Shown here: positions 25,653-35,086 of the stretch, piece after piece
Layout: each line of letters begins with the position of its first letter
Numbering within the stretch: the first letter of the stretch is position 1
The notes under the pieces: generated by a model
Database searches by the model: none
What the model was told of the DNA's origin: nothing
The model's input: only the letters and a program-made list of their open reading frames with translations
Assembly (NCBI GenBank): GCA_964582985.1
Contig: CAZOUM010000018.1
Span: 1-48,248 of the forward strand
DNA length: 48,248 nucleotides
From: CAZQYB01 sp964582985
GTDB taxonomy: Bacteria > Planctomycetota > Phycisphaerae > Sedimentisphaerales > Anaerobacaceae
Direction: 5' to 3'
Made by a program: the position numbers and the translations under genes

Positions 25653-28144
25653 ATTGGGAAAGAATCTATACGAAGTCCCTGATAACAGGCTCTTTGGCAT
25701 TATGGGCTGTTGTAATTTTTATACCTCTCGCAGTTCTTTTTACTCAAGCGATAATCCCGCCGGTGAGAGGCGTTCTGCGAACTGCCGGCGAATTTGAAGG
25801 AAGCGGGCGGCTCTTTGGATTGATGTTTGACTCTTTTGGTTTGGCTGCGGTTATTGCAGCGGTATCTGTTCTGCTTGGTTACATTCCCGGCCGACTGCTT
25901 GGAACATCCCGCAGAGGTAAGGACCTGCTGCTGTTGTTGCTGCTGATGCCTCTGGTTTTGCCGCGATATGTTCTCTACTATGCGTGGACGTTGCTGTTAA
26001 GTCCGACGACCCGACTTGGCAGGTACCTGTCCGGCAATCCCGAACTTGCACGATTTGTCGGAACCATGACATCTTCGACGGTGTTGGTTCTGTGGTATTG
26101 GCCTCTGGCAGGGCTGTTGCTTGCTCACGGATGGCGGAGTATAGACCGGCAAATCCGGGACTGTGCACGTCTTGATGCGGGTACCTTTGAGATATTTAGA
26201 AAGGTAACGTTACCATTGCTGGCCCGCTCCGTATTGCTGGCCTTTGGAGTGTGCCTGGTCTTGTCGCTGTCGGAGTTTGCAACTTTTAACCTTGCCGGCA
26301 TTCGGACCATAGGTACTGAGCTGGCGGTTCTATATGAACTGACAGGTTCGGAAAGCTGCCTAATCAGGGCGGCCTGGCCGGTAACGATAGCGGCCCTCGT
26401 TCTGGCAATCGCTCTGGGAAAAAAAACACAATCGTGGGGCTCATCTTCACCTGGCCTGGCTGCGGTTGAATTCAAGCCGCGCCGATGGCAACTTGGTATT
26501 TTGTCGGCCCTGATTGCAGTTTCGCTGTTAGTGCCCGTAGCACTGCTCATTGGTAATGTCACCAACGCGCAGGCATTTAAAGCGTTCTTCAAGCTTCATC
26601 TTGACGAATTGGCCTGGTCATTGGCCATAGCAGTAGCTACTGCCGGGATGACTTACTTGATTGCTTTCGGGGTCTTGTTCTTAGAGAGGTTCGGAAGAAC
26701 CGGTCGCATATTATCATCAGTGGAACGGACAGCGATATTTCTTGCGATGTTTATTCCGGCCTCACTTGTAGCAGTATCTATGCTGAAGATTCTGGCTGTT
26801 TGCAATTTCCCAATCTCATTTCGTCAGGGCTGGTATATAGTCTCAGCGGGTCAGGCGGCACGGTTCACCGGTGTCGCTCTGATTTTGCTTACTTTAACAC
26901 GAACATCTCAACAGAAGCGCCTGTCTGAGATGGCCTCGATGGATGGTGCATCGTGGTTAAAGGCATGGTGGCACGTGCATTTGCCGCGCAGCTGGCGACT
27001 TTTTGCAGGCGCTTTTCTTTTGATATTGATGTTTAGTATGACGGAGTTGTCGGCTACTATGGTGCTATTACCGGCAGGTCTGCCCAACTTTGCTCAGCGA
27101 TTGCTCAATCAGATGCACTATGCCCGGGACCAGCAGGTTATTGCTTCCTGCCTGATACTGATTTGCCTGTTCTTGACGCTGGCCGGCGTTTTGGTGCTGC
27201 TGTTGCGCGGCATAAGGACATTTCGTTATGCGGCAGCAGTAATGCTGTGTACCGTGATGCTTACCTTGACTGGATGTGATAGTAAAGCTGGCGCTGTCGC
27301 AGAACCAAAGGTAATCGATTCTTTTGGACAAACCGGGCGGGGACAGGGAGAGTTTATTTATCCACGGGCCGTCGATATCGCCTCTGACGGTTCGCTTTTT
27401 GTTGTTGACAAAACCGGCCGGATCCAGCGTTTAACCGCAAAGGGAAAGTTTTTGGCTGTGTTTGAGATGCCCCTCATCGAGACAGGCAAACCTACGGGCG
27501 TTAGCTTTGCTCCAAACGGTAACCTTTACGTCGCCGATACACATTATCATCGCGTGCTTGTCTTCTCTCCGGAGGGGGATATCGTCGGGCAGTTCGGCAA
27601 ATTCGGACAGGACGGAGGCTGCTTCATTTATCCAACGGATGTTGCGTTCTCCGGAGAGGGCAGAATCTTTGTCAGTGAATACGGCGGCAATGACAGAATC
27701 AGTGTCTTTAGCGACGAGGGAGATTTTCTGTATTGTTTCGGCACGCCCGGTAACAACCAGGGCCAATTATCTCGCCCCTCGGCTCTTTGTGTGGACCGCT
27801 CGCGCAAACGCCTTTATGTGGCCGATGCCTGCAACCATCGCATAGCTGTTTACAATTTTGACGGGAAGCTGCTGCGGTACATCAGCTCCATCGGTCGCGA
27901 ACCCGGCCGGCTTCGGTACCCCTACGACCTGTCACTTTTGCCTGACGGGAATCTCGTCGTCTGCGAGTACGGAAATAACCGTCTGCAGATATTCAGTCCT
28001 GACGGTCGAAGTGTCGCTGTTTACGGTGGTCCTGGGCGCAGCCTGGGAAAATTGGCTTATCCGTGGGGTCTGGCTATTGATAACAGAGGGCGTGCTTTCG
28101 TTGTTGACGCCGGTAATAATCGGATACAGGTATGGCAGCTATGA
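25649..28144 (+). CDS. FbpB-like ABC permease fused to a C-terminal NHL beta-propeller
   Basis: 831 residues, using a TTG start that overlaps the preceding stop. Residues 1-528 hold two permease halves (about 12 helices) with EAA-type loops at 172-190 (CARLDAGTFEIFRKVTLPL) and 428-450 (MASMDGASWLKAWWHVHLP). The last hydrophobic segment continues into VMLCTVMLTLTGCDSK, a perfect lipobox with Cys543. Residues about 550-831 are six NHL repeats (GEFIYPRAVDIASDG, PTGVSFAPNGNLYVADT, YPTDVAFSGEGRIFVSE, RPSALCVDRSRKRLYVADA, YPYDLSLLPDGNLVVCE, YPWGLAIDNRGRAFVVDA). Normal FbpB proteins are about 500-550 residues with no propeller. The fusion places a propeller at the outer face of the membrane. No stop or frameshift separates the parts; an internal ATG at Met532 could also yield a free lipoprotein. 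Confidence 0.85.
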   Translation: MNWERIYTKSLITGSLALWAVVIFIPLAVLFTQAIIPPVRGVLRTAGEFEGSGRLFGLMFDSFGLAAVIAAVSVLLGYIPGRLLGTSRRGKDLLLLLLLMPLVLPRYVLYYAWTLLLSPTTRLGRYLSGNPELARFVGTMTSSTVLVLWYWPLAGLLLAHGWRSIDRQIRDCARLDAGTFEIFRKVTLPLLARSVLLAFGVCLVLSLSEFATFNLAGIRTIGTELAVLYELTGSESCLIRAAWPVTIAALVLAIALGKKTQSWGSSSPGLAAVEFKPRRWQLGILSALIAVSLLVPVALLIGNVTNAQAFKAFFKLHLDELAWSLAIAVATAGMTYLIAFGVLFLERFGRTGRILSSVERTAIFLAMFIPASLVAVSMLKILAVCNFPISFRQGWYIVSAGQAARFTGVALILLTLTRTSQQKRLSEMASMDGASWLKAWWHVHLPRSWRLFAGAFLLILMFSMTELSATMVLLPAGLPNFAQRLLNQMHYARDQQVIASCLILICLFLTLAGVLVLLLRGIRTFRYAAAVMLCTVMLTLTGCDSKAGAVAEPKVIDSFGQTGRGQGEFIYPRAVDIASDGSLFVVDKTGRIQRLTAKGKFLAVFEMPLIETGKPTGVSFAPNGNLYVADTHYHRVLVFSPEGDIVGQFGKFGQDGGCFIYPTDVAFSGEGRIFVSEYGGNDRISVFSDEGDFLYCFGTPGNNQGQLSRPSALCVDRSRKRLYVADACNHRIAVYNFDGKLLRYISSIGREPGRLRYPYDLSLLPDGNLVVCEYGNNRLQIFSPDGRSVAVYGGPGRSLGKLAYPWGLAIDNRGRAFVVDAGNNRIQVWQL

Positions 28145-31089
28145 CCGCAACATATAGTTTCTACTTTGGTCAGCCCTGGTGGCTGGTGGCGTGTGTTCTG
28201 GTGGTGCCGATTATATGGTTCGCTCGGCGTCATCTTGCGGCTCTGAGCCCGACTCGTCGGATGCTTGCTATTATCCTGCGTTGTATAACTGTAATCATCC
28301 TGGTTGCCTTGCTGGCCAGGCTCACGCGAACAAGGAAGAATGAGCAGCTTACCCTGATAGCCGTGATTGACCGCAGCCAATCCATTCCTGCAAGACTTCA
28401 GCAGGCGAGCCTGGATTATCTTTCCAAGGCTTTGGTCAGCAAGCCTGCAAGTGACCAGTTGGCCGTTGTGGATATTGCTGAGGCGGCCAGTATCTCCAAG
28501 CTGCCCTCTGGTGACATCGCCATCCGTCAACGAAATACGACTCTCAGAGGTGAGCAGACCAGGCTGGCGGACGGCGTTCAAATGGCCATGGCTATCGCGC
28601 CGCCGAATACTGCTGTCAGGATATTACTCATCAGCGAAGGGAACGAGACCGCCGGTGACGTGAAAGAAACCGCGCGAATTGCCGCTATCAACCGAATCCC
28701 TATTGATGTGTTGCCCCTTCGCTATGAGTATGACCGGGAAGTTATCTTCAAACGCCTTGCCGCGCCGACAAAGGCAAGAAGCGGCGAAACGATTTCTCTG
28801 CGATTCATTCTCAACAGCACCACAGGGACCAGCGGCAGATTGTTCCTGAACCTCAATGGCAAACCTGTCGACCTTGCCCCCGACTCGGCGGAAATTGCCG
28901 CGGCTGTGGATTTGAGACCGGGCACTAACGTTAAGACCATATCCCTGCCGGTCGGCACCAGAGGCGTGCATGAGTTTGAGGCTGTTTTTGTCCCCGACGA
29001 CCCCGGTCAGGACAAGGTCCCCCAAAACAATCGTGCCAGTGCAATGACATTTGTTGCCGGACCCGGTCACGTCCTGGTGGTCGATGGGGACGGCACCAGC
29101 GGCCTGGTGTTGAAAAGGGTCCTGGAAAATAGCGATATCGATGCCAGGTATTGTCCTGCGGCTGAGCTTCCGGATAACCTGGCAAGATTGATGGATAGTG
29201 ATGCTGTCATTCTGGTCAATACCGACTGCAGCAGCTTTAGTTATCAGCAGCAGGAAATGCTCTGCCGCTACGTTGCCGACCTTGGCGGAGGGCTGGTCAT
29301 GGCAGGCGGACCTCAGTCCTTTGGCGCCGGTGGATGGATAGGTTCACCAGTGGCTGAAATACTTCCGGTAGATTTGGACCCACCTCAGAAAAAGGAACTG
29401 CCAAAGGGCGCTTTGATAATGATTATGCACTCCTGTGAGATGCCGCAGGGCAACCTTTGGGGTGAAAGAATAGCTATTGCGGCGGTAAAGACTTTAAGCC
29501 GACTGGATTTGGTTGGCATTCTGGCTTACAACTGGCAGGGGACAGGCGACTGGGTGTTTCCATTGTCCAAGGTTGGTGACAAACAGGCGGTTATTTCCGC
29601 CGTCAAGCAGATGCAAGTTGGCGACATGCCCGACCTTGGCGCCCACCTGCAGGCCGCTTATGACAAACTCAAGAGTTGTGATGCGGCTCAGAAGCACGTC
29701 ATAATCATCAGCGATGGCGACCCTCAGCCGCCCACCACCCAATTACTCAATCAAATCAAACAGGCCGGGATTACCTGTACCGGCGTTGCCGTCTTTCCTC
29801 ATTCTCCCGCCGATGTGCAGAGTCTGCTCCGCGTTGCAAAGGCCACGGGCGGGAGATTCTACAATGTCAAGGACCCCCAAACATTACCTCAGATATTTAT
29901 CAAAGAGGCACAGGTTGTCCGCCGCAGCCTGATAATCGAGGAAACTTTCTCTCCCCAGCTTGTTTATTCCCTCAGCGAGATTACAAAGGGCTTGTCCAGT
30001 CCACTGCCCAATCTTGACGGTTACGTACTGACTGGTCCGAAAGGTGGCCTGAACCAAGTTGTCCTGACCAGTCATCAGGCCGACCCGATACTTGCCACAT
30101 GTCAGTCCGGACTCGGTCGATGCGTAGCTTTCACCAGCTCAGTGGACAGCCGATGGGCATCGAGCTGGCTTGCGTGGGCCGGTAGTGAAAGATTCTGGGA
30201 GCAAACGGTTCGCTGGGCAGCTAAACCCGCACAGTCATCCGATTGCGAAGTCTTGGTGGACGTGCAGGGCCGCCAGGTTAATATCAATGTTGAAGCGATT
30301 GATGCCAAGGGCAAATTTATGCAGCTGGCGCATATTGACGCGCAGGTAATAGAACCGGATATGTCGACCCGCCTACTTGAGCTCACGCAAGTCGGACCTG
30401 GCCAGTTCCAAGGGCAGTTCCAGGCCGCCGCCTCAGGCAGCTACGTGGTAAACTTGCGCTACAGAAAGCTTGGTGAAGATACAAAGACGCATTTTACACA
30501 AACACCGGTGACGGTCCCCTTCGCACCCGAGTTTCGGGACCTTTCCGACAATACTGCTTTGCTGACGGAAGTAAGCAGAATCACCGGCGGTCGAGTTCTG
30601 AGCTCCGACCCTAATCAAGCCGAACTTTTTGATTATGCCGGGTTAAAATTCCCTGAAACGCAACTGCCGGTGACCCGGCTGTTGATGCTGATTTGGCTGG
30701 CGGTTTTCCTCCTGGACGTGGCCGTTCGGAGAATCGCGCTCGATATTCGAGCTGTGGCCCGACGGATTGCCCTTTTCGTGCGCCACCCCTTAGCCGAACG
30801 CAAGACAGATAAGACCATTGAGCGGCTTCGACTCACCAGAAAGAGAATTCACGAACAGCTTACTTCTGATGCTGCCAGACGGTATGAAGCTGATGAACGG
30901 TACGTGGGCGATTTACCCACAGCCCAGGCTCCGCCGCAAGCTGGGCCCGCGACCGAAGGGCCCCGTAAGAAGACCGAGCCCAAAAAGGTGGAAACAGACG
31001 ACGATCAGTCGCACATCCAACAATTGCTCAGGGCAAAACGAAAAGCTGCTGGTCGACGAGAGGACAATGAAATGAAAAATAGTGAATAG
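28141..31089 (+). CDS. Large membrane protein with vWA and glutamine-amidotransferase-like domains
   Basis: 982 residues from the ATG at 28141, which overlaps the previous stop as ATGA (an ATG at 28132 is possible). Two N-terminal helices (about 10-27 and 40-60) precede a vWA-like domain with the MIDAS-type VIDRSQSIP. A class I amidotransferase-like domain follows (about 305-425; VVDGDGTSG, GGPQSFGAGGWIGSPVAEILP). A second vWA-like region (about 425-580) has IMHSCEMPQG and IISDGDPQPP. A beta-rich part, a single helix (about 862-880) and a basic/acidic C-terminal tail close the protein. This domain order is common next to MoxR in planctomycetes. Probable role: membrane-bound metal-dependent adhesion or chaperone component. 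Confidence 0.85.
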   Translation: MTATYSFYFGQPWWLVACVLVVPIIWFARRHLAALSPTRRMLAIILRCITVIILVALLARLTRTRKNEQLTLIAVIDRSQSIPARLQQASLDYLSKALVSKPASDQLAVVDIAEAASISKLPSGDIAIRQRNTTLRGEQTRLADGVQMAMAIAPPNTAVRILLISEGNETAGDVKETARIAAINRIPIDVLPLRYEYDREVIFKRLAAPTKARSGETISLRFILNSTTGTSGRLFLNLNGKPVDLAPDSAEIAAAVDLRPGTNVKTISLPVGTRGVHEFEAVFVPDDPGQDKVPQNNRASAMTFVAGPGHVLVVDGDGTSGLVLKRVLENSDIDARYCPAAELPDNLARLMDSDAVILVNTDCSSFSYQQQEMLCRYVADLGGGLVMAGGPQSFGAGGWIGSPVAEILPVDLDPPQKKELPKGALIMIMHSCEMPQGNLWGERIAIAAVKTLSRLDLVGILAYNWQGTGDWVFPLSKVGDKQAVISAVKQMQVGDMPDLGAHLQAAYDKLKSCDAAQKHVIIISDGDPQPPTTQLLNQIKQAGITCTGVAVFPHSPADVQSLLRVAKATGGRFYNVKDPQTLPQIFIKEAQVVRRSLIIEETFSPQLVYSLSEITKGLSSPLPNLDGYVLTGPKGGLNQVVLTSHQADPILATCQSGLGRCVAFTSSVDSRWASSWLAWAGSERFWEQTVRWAAKPAQSSDCEVLVDVQGRQVNINVEAIDAKGKFMQLAHIDAQVIEPDMSTRLLELTQVGPGQFQGQFQAAASGSYVVNLRYRKLGEDTKTHFTQTPVTVPFAPEFRDLSDNTALLTEVSRITGGRVLSSDPNQAELFDYAGLKFPETQLPVTRLLMLIWLAVFLLDVAVRRIALDIRAVARRIALFVRHPLAERKTDKTIERLRLTRKRIHEQLTSDAARRYEADERYVGDLPTAQAPPQAGPATEGPRKKTEPKKVETDDDQSHIQQLLRAKRKAAGRREDNEMKNSE

Positions 31090-31109
31090 TTGCTTAGGAG
31101 ATATTTGAA

Positions 31110-32135
31110 ATGTCAGAGACAGAAAAAGATGTTGAAAGACAGTGCCGTGAATTTCGCCAGATGTTCGAGTCACTGCGTCGCGAGATTGGCAAAGTCATTG
31201 TGGGACACGAAGGCATAGTGGACAATGTGCTGATCAGTCTATTCTGCGGCGGGCATGTTCTGCTTGAGGGGGTGCCCGGCCTGGGCAAGACGCTTTTGGT
31301 GCGCACGCTCAGTGCCGCTCTTACACTTGAGTTTCGGCGCATCCAGTTTACACCTGATTTGATGCCGGCAGACATTATTGGCACTAACATTATTATGGAA
31401 GACCGAACCACCGGCAAGCGCCAATTCCAGTTCCAGCGGGGTCCGATTTTTGGACAGGTCATTCTGGCCGATGAAATCAATCGCGCCACTCCCAAAACTC
31501 AATCCGCAATGCTCGAAGCAATGCAGGAACACTCGGTGACCACCGGCGGACAAATTCACAAGCTGCCCGAGCCGTTCATAGTTCTGGCCACTCAAAATCC
31601 CATCGAGCAGGAAGGAACCTATCCTCTGCCGGAAGCGCAGTTGGACCGATTTTTCTTCAAAGTGCTTGTTCCGTACAGTAACCGCGAGGAACTTGGTATG
31701 ATACTTGACCGCACCACGACAGCAAAGAGTCCGCAAGCCAAAGCAATTATTGGCACGGAGCAGATAATTGCTTCGCAGGAACTGGTAAAGCGTGTTGCCG
31801 TTGCCGCTCATGTTCAGGACTATGCCATTCGCCTTGTATTGGCGACGCATCCCGATGGGGAATACGCCTCTGAAATAACCAACCGATTCATTCGGTATGG
31901 CTCTTCACCCCGCGGTGTTCAGGCACTGGTCCTGTCAGCCAAGGTCCGCGCCATGCTCGATGAGCGCTATCACATCAGTTTCTCGGATGTCAATGACTCC
32001 GTGCTGCCGGCCCTGCGTCACCGTATCCTGTTGAACTTCGAAGGTCAGGCTGAGGGCATACAAAACGACGATATACTCAACCAAATCTTACAGGATACGC
32101 CTAAGACCCTTGAGAAAAACATTAACGTACCATAG
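31110..32135 (+). CDS. MoxR-family AAA+ ATPase
   Basis: 341 residues. Walker A is LLEGVPGLGKTLLVRTL, Walker B is VILADEINRATPKTQSAMLEAM, the sensor region is FIVLATQNPIEQEGTYPLPEAQLDRF, and a C-terminal lid follows. The RIQFTPDLMPADIIG signature is diagnostic for MoxR. Members work with vWA proteins as cytoplasmic chaperones, for example in metal insertion or enzyme activation. AGGAG is placed about nine bases before the ATG. It begins 20 bp after the vWA protein and 16 bp before DUF58, the standard partner order. Confidence 0.95.
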   Translation: MSETEKDVERQCREFRQMFESLRREIGKVIVGHEGIVDNVLISLFCGGHVLLEGVPGLGKTLLVRTLSAALTLEFRRIQFTPDLMPADIIGTNIIMEDRTTGKRQFQFQRGPIFGQVILADEINRATPKTQSAMLEAMQEHSVTTGGQIHKLPEPFIVLATQNPIEQEGTYPLPEAQLDRFFFKVLVPYSNREELGMILDRTTTAKSPQAKAIIGTEQIIASQELVKRVAVAAHVQDYAIRLVLATHPDGEYASEITNRFIRYGSSPRGVQALVLSAKVRAMLDERYHISFSDVNDSVLPALRHRILLNFEGQAEGIQNDDILNQILQDTPKTLEKNINVP

Positions 32136-32151
32136 AAGGCGCTATGTCACT

Positions 32152-33066
32152 ATGAACCGAAGAGAAACAAAGACTTACCAAAGACGTTTGACGGAGCTAC
32201 TGGACCCTGATTTCATGGCTCGTTTGGACTCACTTGATGTCCTCAGCCGCAAAATCCTGCAGGGTAAACTTCAGGGCGAACGCCGTTCAAAGCGCCGCGG
32301 TCAGAGCGTAGAATTCGCGGACCATCGCCCTTATGTCGTCGGTGACGACCTTCGTTTCGTGGACTGGAACATCTACGGACGTCTGGAGCAACTATTTCTG
32401 AAGCTCTTCCTCGAAGAGCAGGACCTGACCATCCATCTGGCAATCGATGTCAGTGCCTCACTTGGTCTGGGAGAGCCTGCCAAGGAACTTTTCGTCAAGA
32501 AACTGACCGCTGCTTTGGGATATGTCAGCCTGGTCAACAACAATCGTGTAACCATCAGCTCCTTTTCGGACGGCCTGAAAGGTCAACTGGCAAACATGCG
32601 AGGACGCAACTATCTATCTGCCATGACGGAATTTCTCTTAACCGCTGATTGCGAGGGGCCTACACATTTCGACAGCGCGTGCCGGCAGCTTGTCGCCGGA
32701 CGAATCGGCTCCGGAATTATGATTGTGTTGTCTGACTTTTTGTTTAAGGAGGGTTTTGACGCCGGCCTGCGCCGCCTAATCGGGCGGCAGTACGACCTGT
32801 ATGTTATACAGGTTTTGTCTCCACAGGAACTGACGCCTGAACTTTCCGGCGATTTGAAGCTTGTGGATATTGAAGATGCCGATGCCGCCGAGATTACTAT
32901 AAGTACTGCGCTGGTGAAATATTACAAGCGAAACCTTACCGCCTATTGTAATGAGCTAAAAGACTTCTGCAGGCGTCGCGGAGCCATATATGTTCTGGCC
33001 AACAGTGCCGACTCGGTGGAATCGCTGACGCTGAACTATCTGCGGCGGATACATCTGCTGCGTTAG
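32152..33066 (+). CDS. DUF58 (vWA-like) protein, MoxR partner
   Basis: 304 residues from the ATG at 32152; the frame extends upstream into moxR but the family starts near here. GQSVEFADHRPYVVGDDLRFVDWNIYGR is the DUF58 hallmark. LTIHLAIDVSASLG carries a MIDAS-like D-x-S-x-S core, and GIMIVLSDFLFKEGFDAGL completes the vWA fold. There are no membrane segments, so it is cytoplasmic. DUF58 proteins are encoded next to MoxR in most phyla and are thought to act with it. Confidence 0.92.
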   Translation: MNRRETKTYQRRLTELLDPDFMARLDSLDVLSRKILQGKLQGERRSKRRGQSVEFADHRPYVVGDDLRFVDWNIYGRLEQLFLKLFLEEQDLTIHLAIDVSASLGLGEPAKELFVKKLTAALGYVSLVNNNRVTISSFSDGLKGQLANMRGRNYLSAMTEFLLTADCEGPTHFDSACRQLVAGRIGSGIMIVLSDFLFKEGFDAGLRRLIGRQYDLYVIQVLSPQELTPELSGDLKLVDIEDADAAEITISTALVKYYKRNLTAYCNELKDFCRRRGAIYVLANSADSVESLTLNYLRRIHLLR

Positions 33067-33086
33067 TTTTTTACAGGGATTTGCTT

Positions 33087-35054
33087 ATGGAATGGCTTAC
33101 ACCGTTGACCGGTCTTTATGCAGCGGCAGCAACTGTCCCGCTGCTGCTGCTGCTGTATTTCCTGAAGCTCAAACGTCGTGAACAGATTATCTCGAGTACC
33201 CTGCTGTGGAAACGAGCTGTGCAGGACCTGCAGGTCAACGCTCCTTTTCAAAAGATAAGACGAAATATTCTGCTTCTGCTGCAACTTTTAATGTTGCTGG
33301 CTATTTTACTTGCGCTGGCCGGGCCGATACTGTCGCTGACTTCAGGTCCGGCCCGGCGGTTCGTGTTGCTGATAGACCGGTCCGCGAGTATGAATGCCGC
33401 CGACGTTGAGCCAACGCGTCTGGATGCCGCCAAAAAAGAGGCGGGCAAGTTTATCGACTCTCTGCGAAGCAAGGCTTTTTTTTCTCTGAAAGATGAATCC
33501 GACCAGGTAATGGTTATTGCCTTCGACGACCATGCCAAAGTAATGTGCAACTTCACCTCTGACAAACACCAGTTGCGCTCTGCCGTGGAGGCTATAACCG
33601 GCGGTGACGGTGGTTCCTCTTTGGCTGAAGCGGTCACGGTCGCCCGCGCATTTGCTCAGTCACCCGGCACAGAAGCCAACAATCGAAGCGCCGAGAACCC
33701 AGCGCAACTTGTACTATTCAGTGATGGGAGAATTCGCGATACGGACCAGGTTGTAGTCAGCCGTGATGAATTGGTTTTCAACTGCATAGGAGAATCTCAG
33801 CAGAACATCGGCGTGACCGCTATGCAGGCCCGCAGATCTTACGAAAACCCTGATGAAATAAACGTTTTCGCCACGATAGCCAATTACGGTACTGAGCAAG
33901 CAGCCTGTGATGTGCAGCTTAGCATAAACAATAATGTCAGAGCGATAAAGAAAGTGACCATTCCGCCGCAAAAGACCGATGACGTCTCAGCGACTGCTCG
34001 GCCGGGCAAAGTATCAGTCGATTTTTCCTTGTCTTATGCCGGGGCTGGAGTACTTGAGGTAAGGCAGTTACAGCCTGATGCGCTGCGGTGCGATGATGCC
34101 GCCTGGTCGATTTTGTCGCCTCCCAAAAGACTGGCAGTTCTTCTTGTAACCAGAGGTAACATAGTGCTCGAGTCGGCGCTGCAAGCCTGTCCGCTTGCTA
34201 AACTGGAGTCGTGTTCTCCCGATGAATTCGACGCAATGGACATCGGCGTCCTCAGCGTTGAGCAGTCCTACGATGTTATAGTATTAGATAAGCATATACC
34301 GGCTGAGCTGCCGCGGTGCCGCTATTTGGTCTTTGGTCATCCGCCAAATGGCATCGACGTAGCCGTTCCCGAGCAACTGGAAAACCAGGTCATAGTGGAT
34401 TGGCGACCGAGGCACCCCGTGTTGAAATATGTAAATATGATGAACGTTTTTTCTGCGAGGTGTTATAGAATGGTCCTGCCTCGCGATGGTGAAGTGCTGG
34501 CAGAGTTTAATGAAACACCCGCCCTGGCGCTGGTCCGACGACGCGGCAGCGTCTTTTTGCTCGCAGGATTTGATGTCCTGGAAAGCAATTGGCCGTTTGA
34601 ACCAAGCTTTGTCCTGTTCTGTTATAATGCTGCCGCTTTCCTCGGCATGCAGGCCGGACAGGAGCAAAGAGCCGAACTCGAGGTCGGCGAACCTATTATT
34701 GTCGAGGGTCTTTCACCTGATACAGCCGCCGAGATCAGCGGACCGGGATTCTCCGGCAGAGAAATCAAAGCCAATCCCGCCGGCTCTATTCGTTTGCCCG
34801 GTACCGACAAGGTTGGCGTTTACAGCTTGAAGGTCCCGGACCAAGCGCTTAAACTTTTCGCTGTCAATCTCCTCGATTCAGATGAAAGCAATATCGAACC
34901 GATGCGGGAAATTGTCCTCTCAGGTGAGTCTGTGCAGGCTCAAGAGAGCTCTTTGGGGCTCTCGAATATGCCGCTATGGCCGTTTCTTGTGGGAATAGCT
35001 TTAATACTTGCGTGTCTGGAATGGTTAGTATATAATTCTAAGGTCAGAATTTGA
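33087..35054 (+). CDS. BatA/vWA-domain membrane protein
   Basis: 655 residues from the ATG at 33087 (AGGGA about eight bases upstream). The N-terminus, with the first helix LYAAAATVPLLLLLYFLKLKRRE and the second ILLLLQLLMLLAILLALAGP, is the BatA leader. The vWA domain (about 85-215) has FVLLIDRSASMNAAD with an intact D-x-S-x-S MIDAS. The middle part (about 340-560) is amidotransferase-like. A C-terminal helix (about 632-650) ends the protein. It should face the periplasm between two anchors. The gene follows DUF58 by 20 bp. Confidence 0.85.
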   Translation: MEWLTPLTGLYAAAATVPLLLLLYFLKLKRREQIISSTLLWKRAVQDLQVNAPFQKIRRNILLLLQLLMLLAILLALAGPILSLTSGPARRFVLLIDRSASMNAADVEPTRLDAAKKEAGKFIDSLRSKAFFSLKDESDQVMVIAFDDHAKVMCNFTSDKHQLRSAVEAITGGDGGSSLAEAVTVARAFAQSPGTEANNRSAENPAQLVLFSDGRIRDTDQVVVSRDELVFNCIGESQQNIGVTAMQARRSYENPDEINVFATIANYGTEQAACDVQLSINNNVRAIKKVTIPPQKTDDVSATARPGKVSVDFSLSYAGAGVLEVRQLQPDALRCDDAAWSILSPPKRLAVLLVTRGNIVLESALQACPLAKLESCSPDEFDAMDIGVLSVEQSYDVIVLDKHIPAELPRCRYLVFGHPPNGIDVAVPEQLENQVIVDWRPRHPVLKYVNMMNVFSARCYRMVLPRDGEVLAEFNETPALALVRRRGSVFLLAGFDVLESNWPFEPSFVLFCYNAAAFLGMQAGQEQRAELEVGEPIIVEGLSPDTAAEISGPGFSGREIKANPAGSIRLPGTDKVGVYSLKVPDQALKLFAVNLLDSDESNIEPMREIVLSGESVQAQESSLGLSNMPLWPFLVGIALILACLEWLVYNSKVRI

Positions 35055-35086
35055 TACATAAGTTCTTCGTATAGCGGGAGTCGGAG

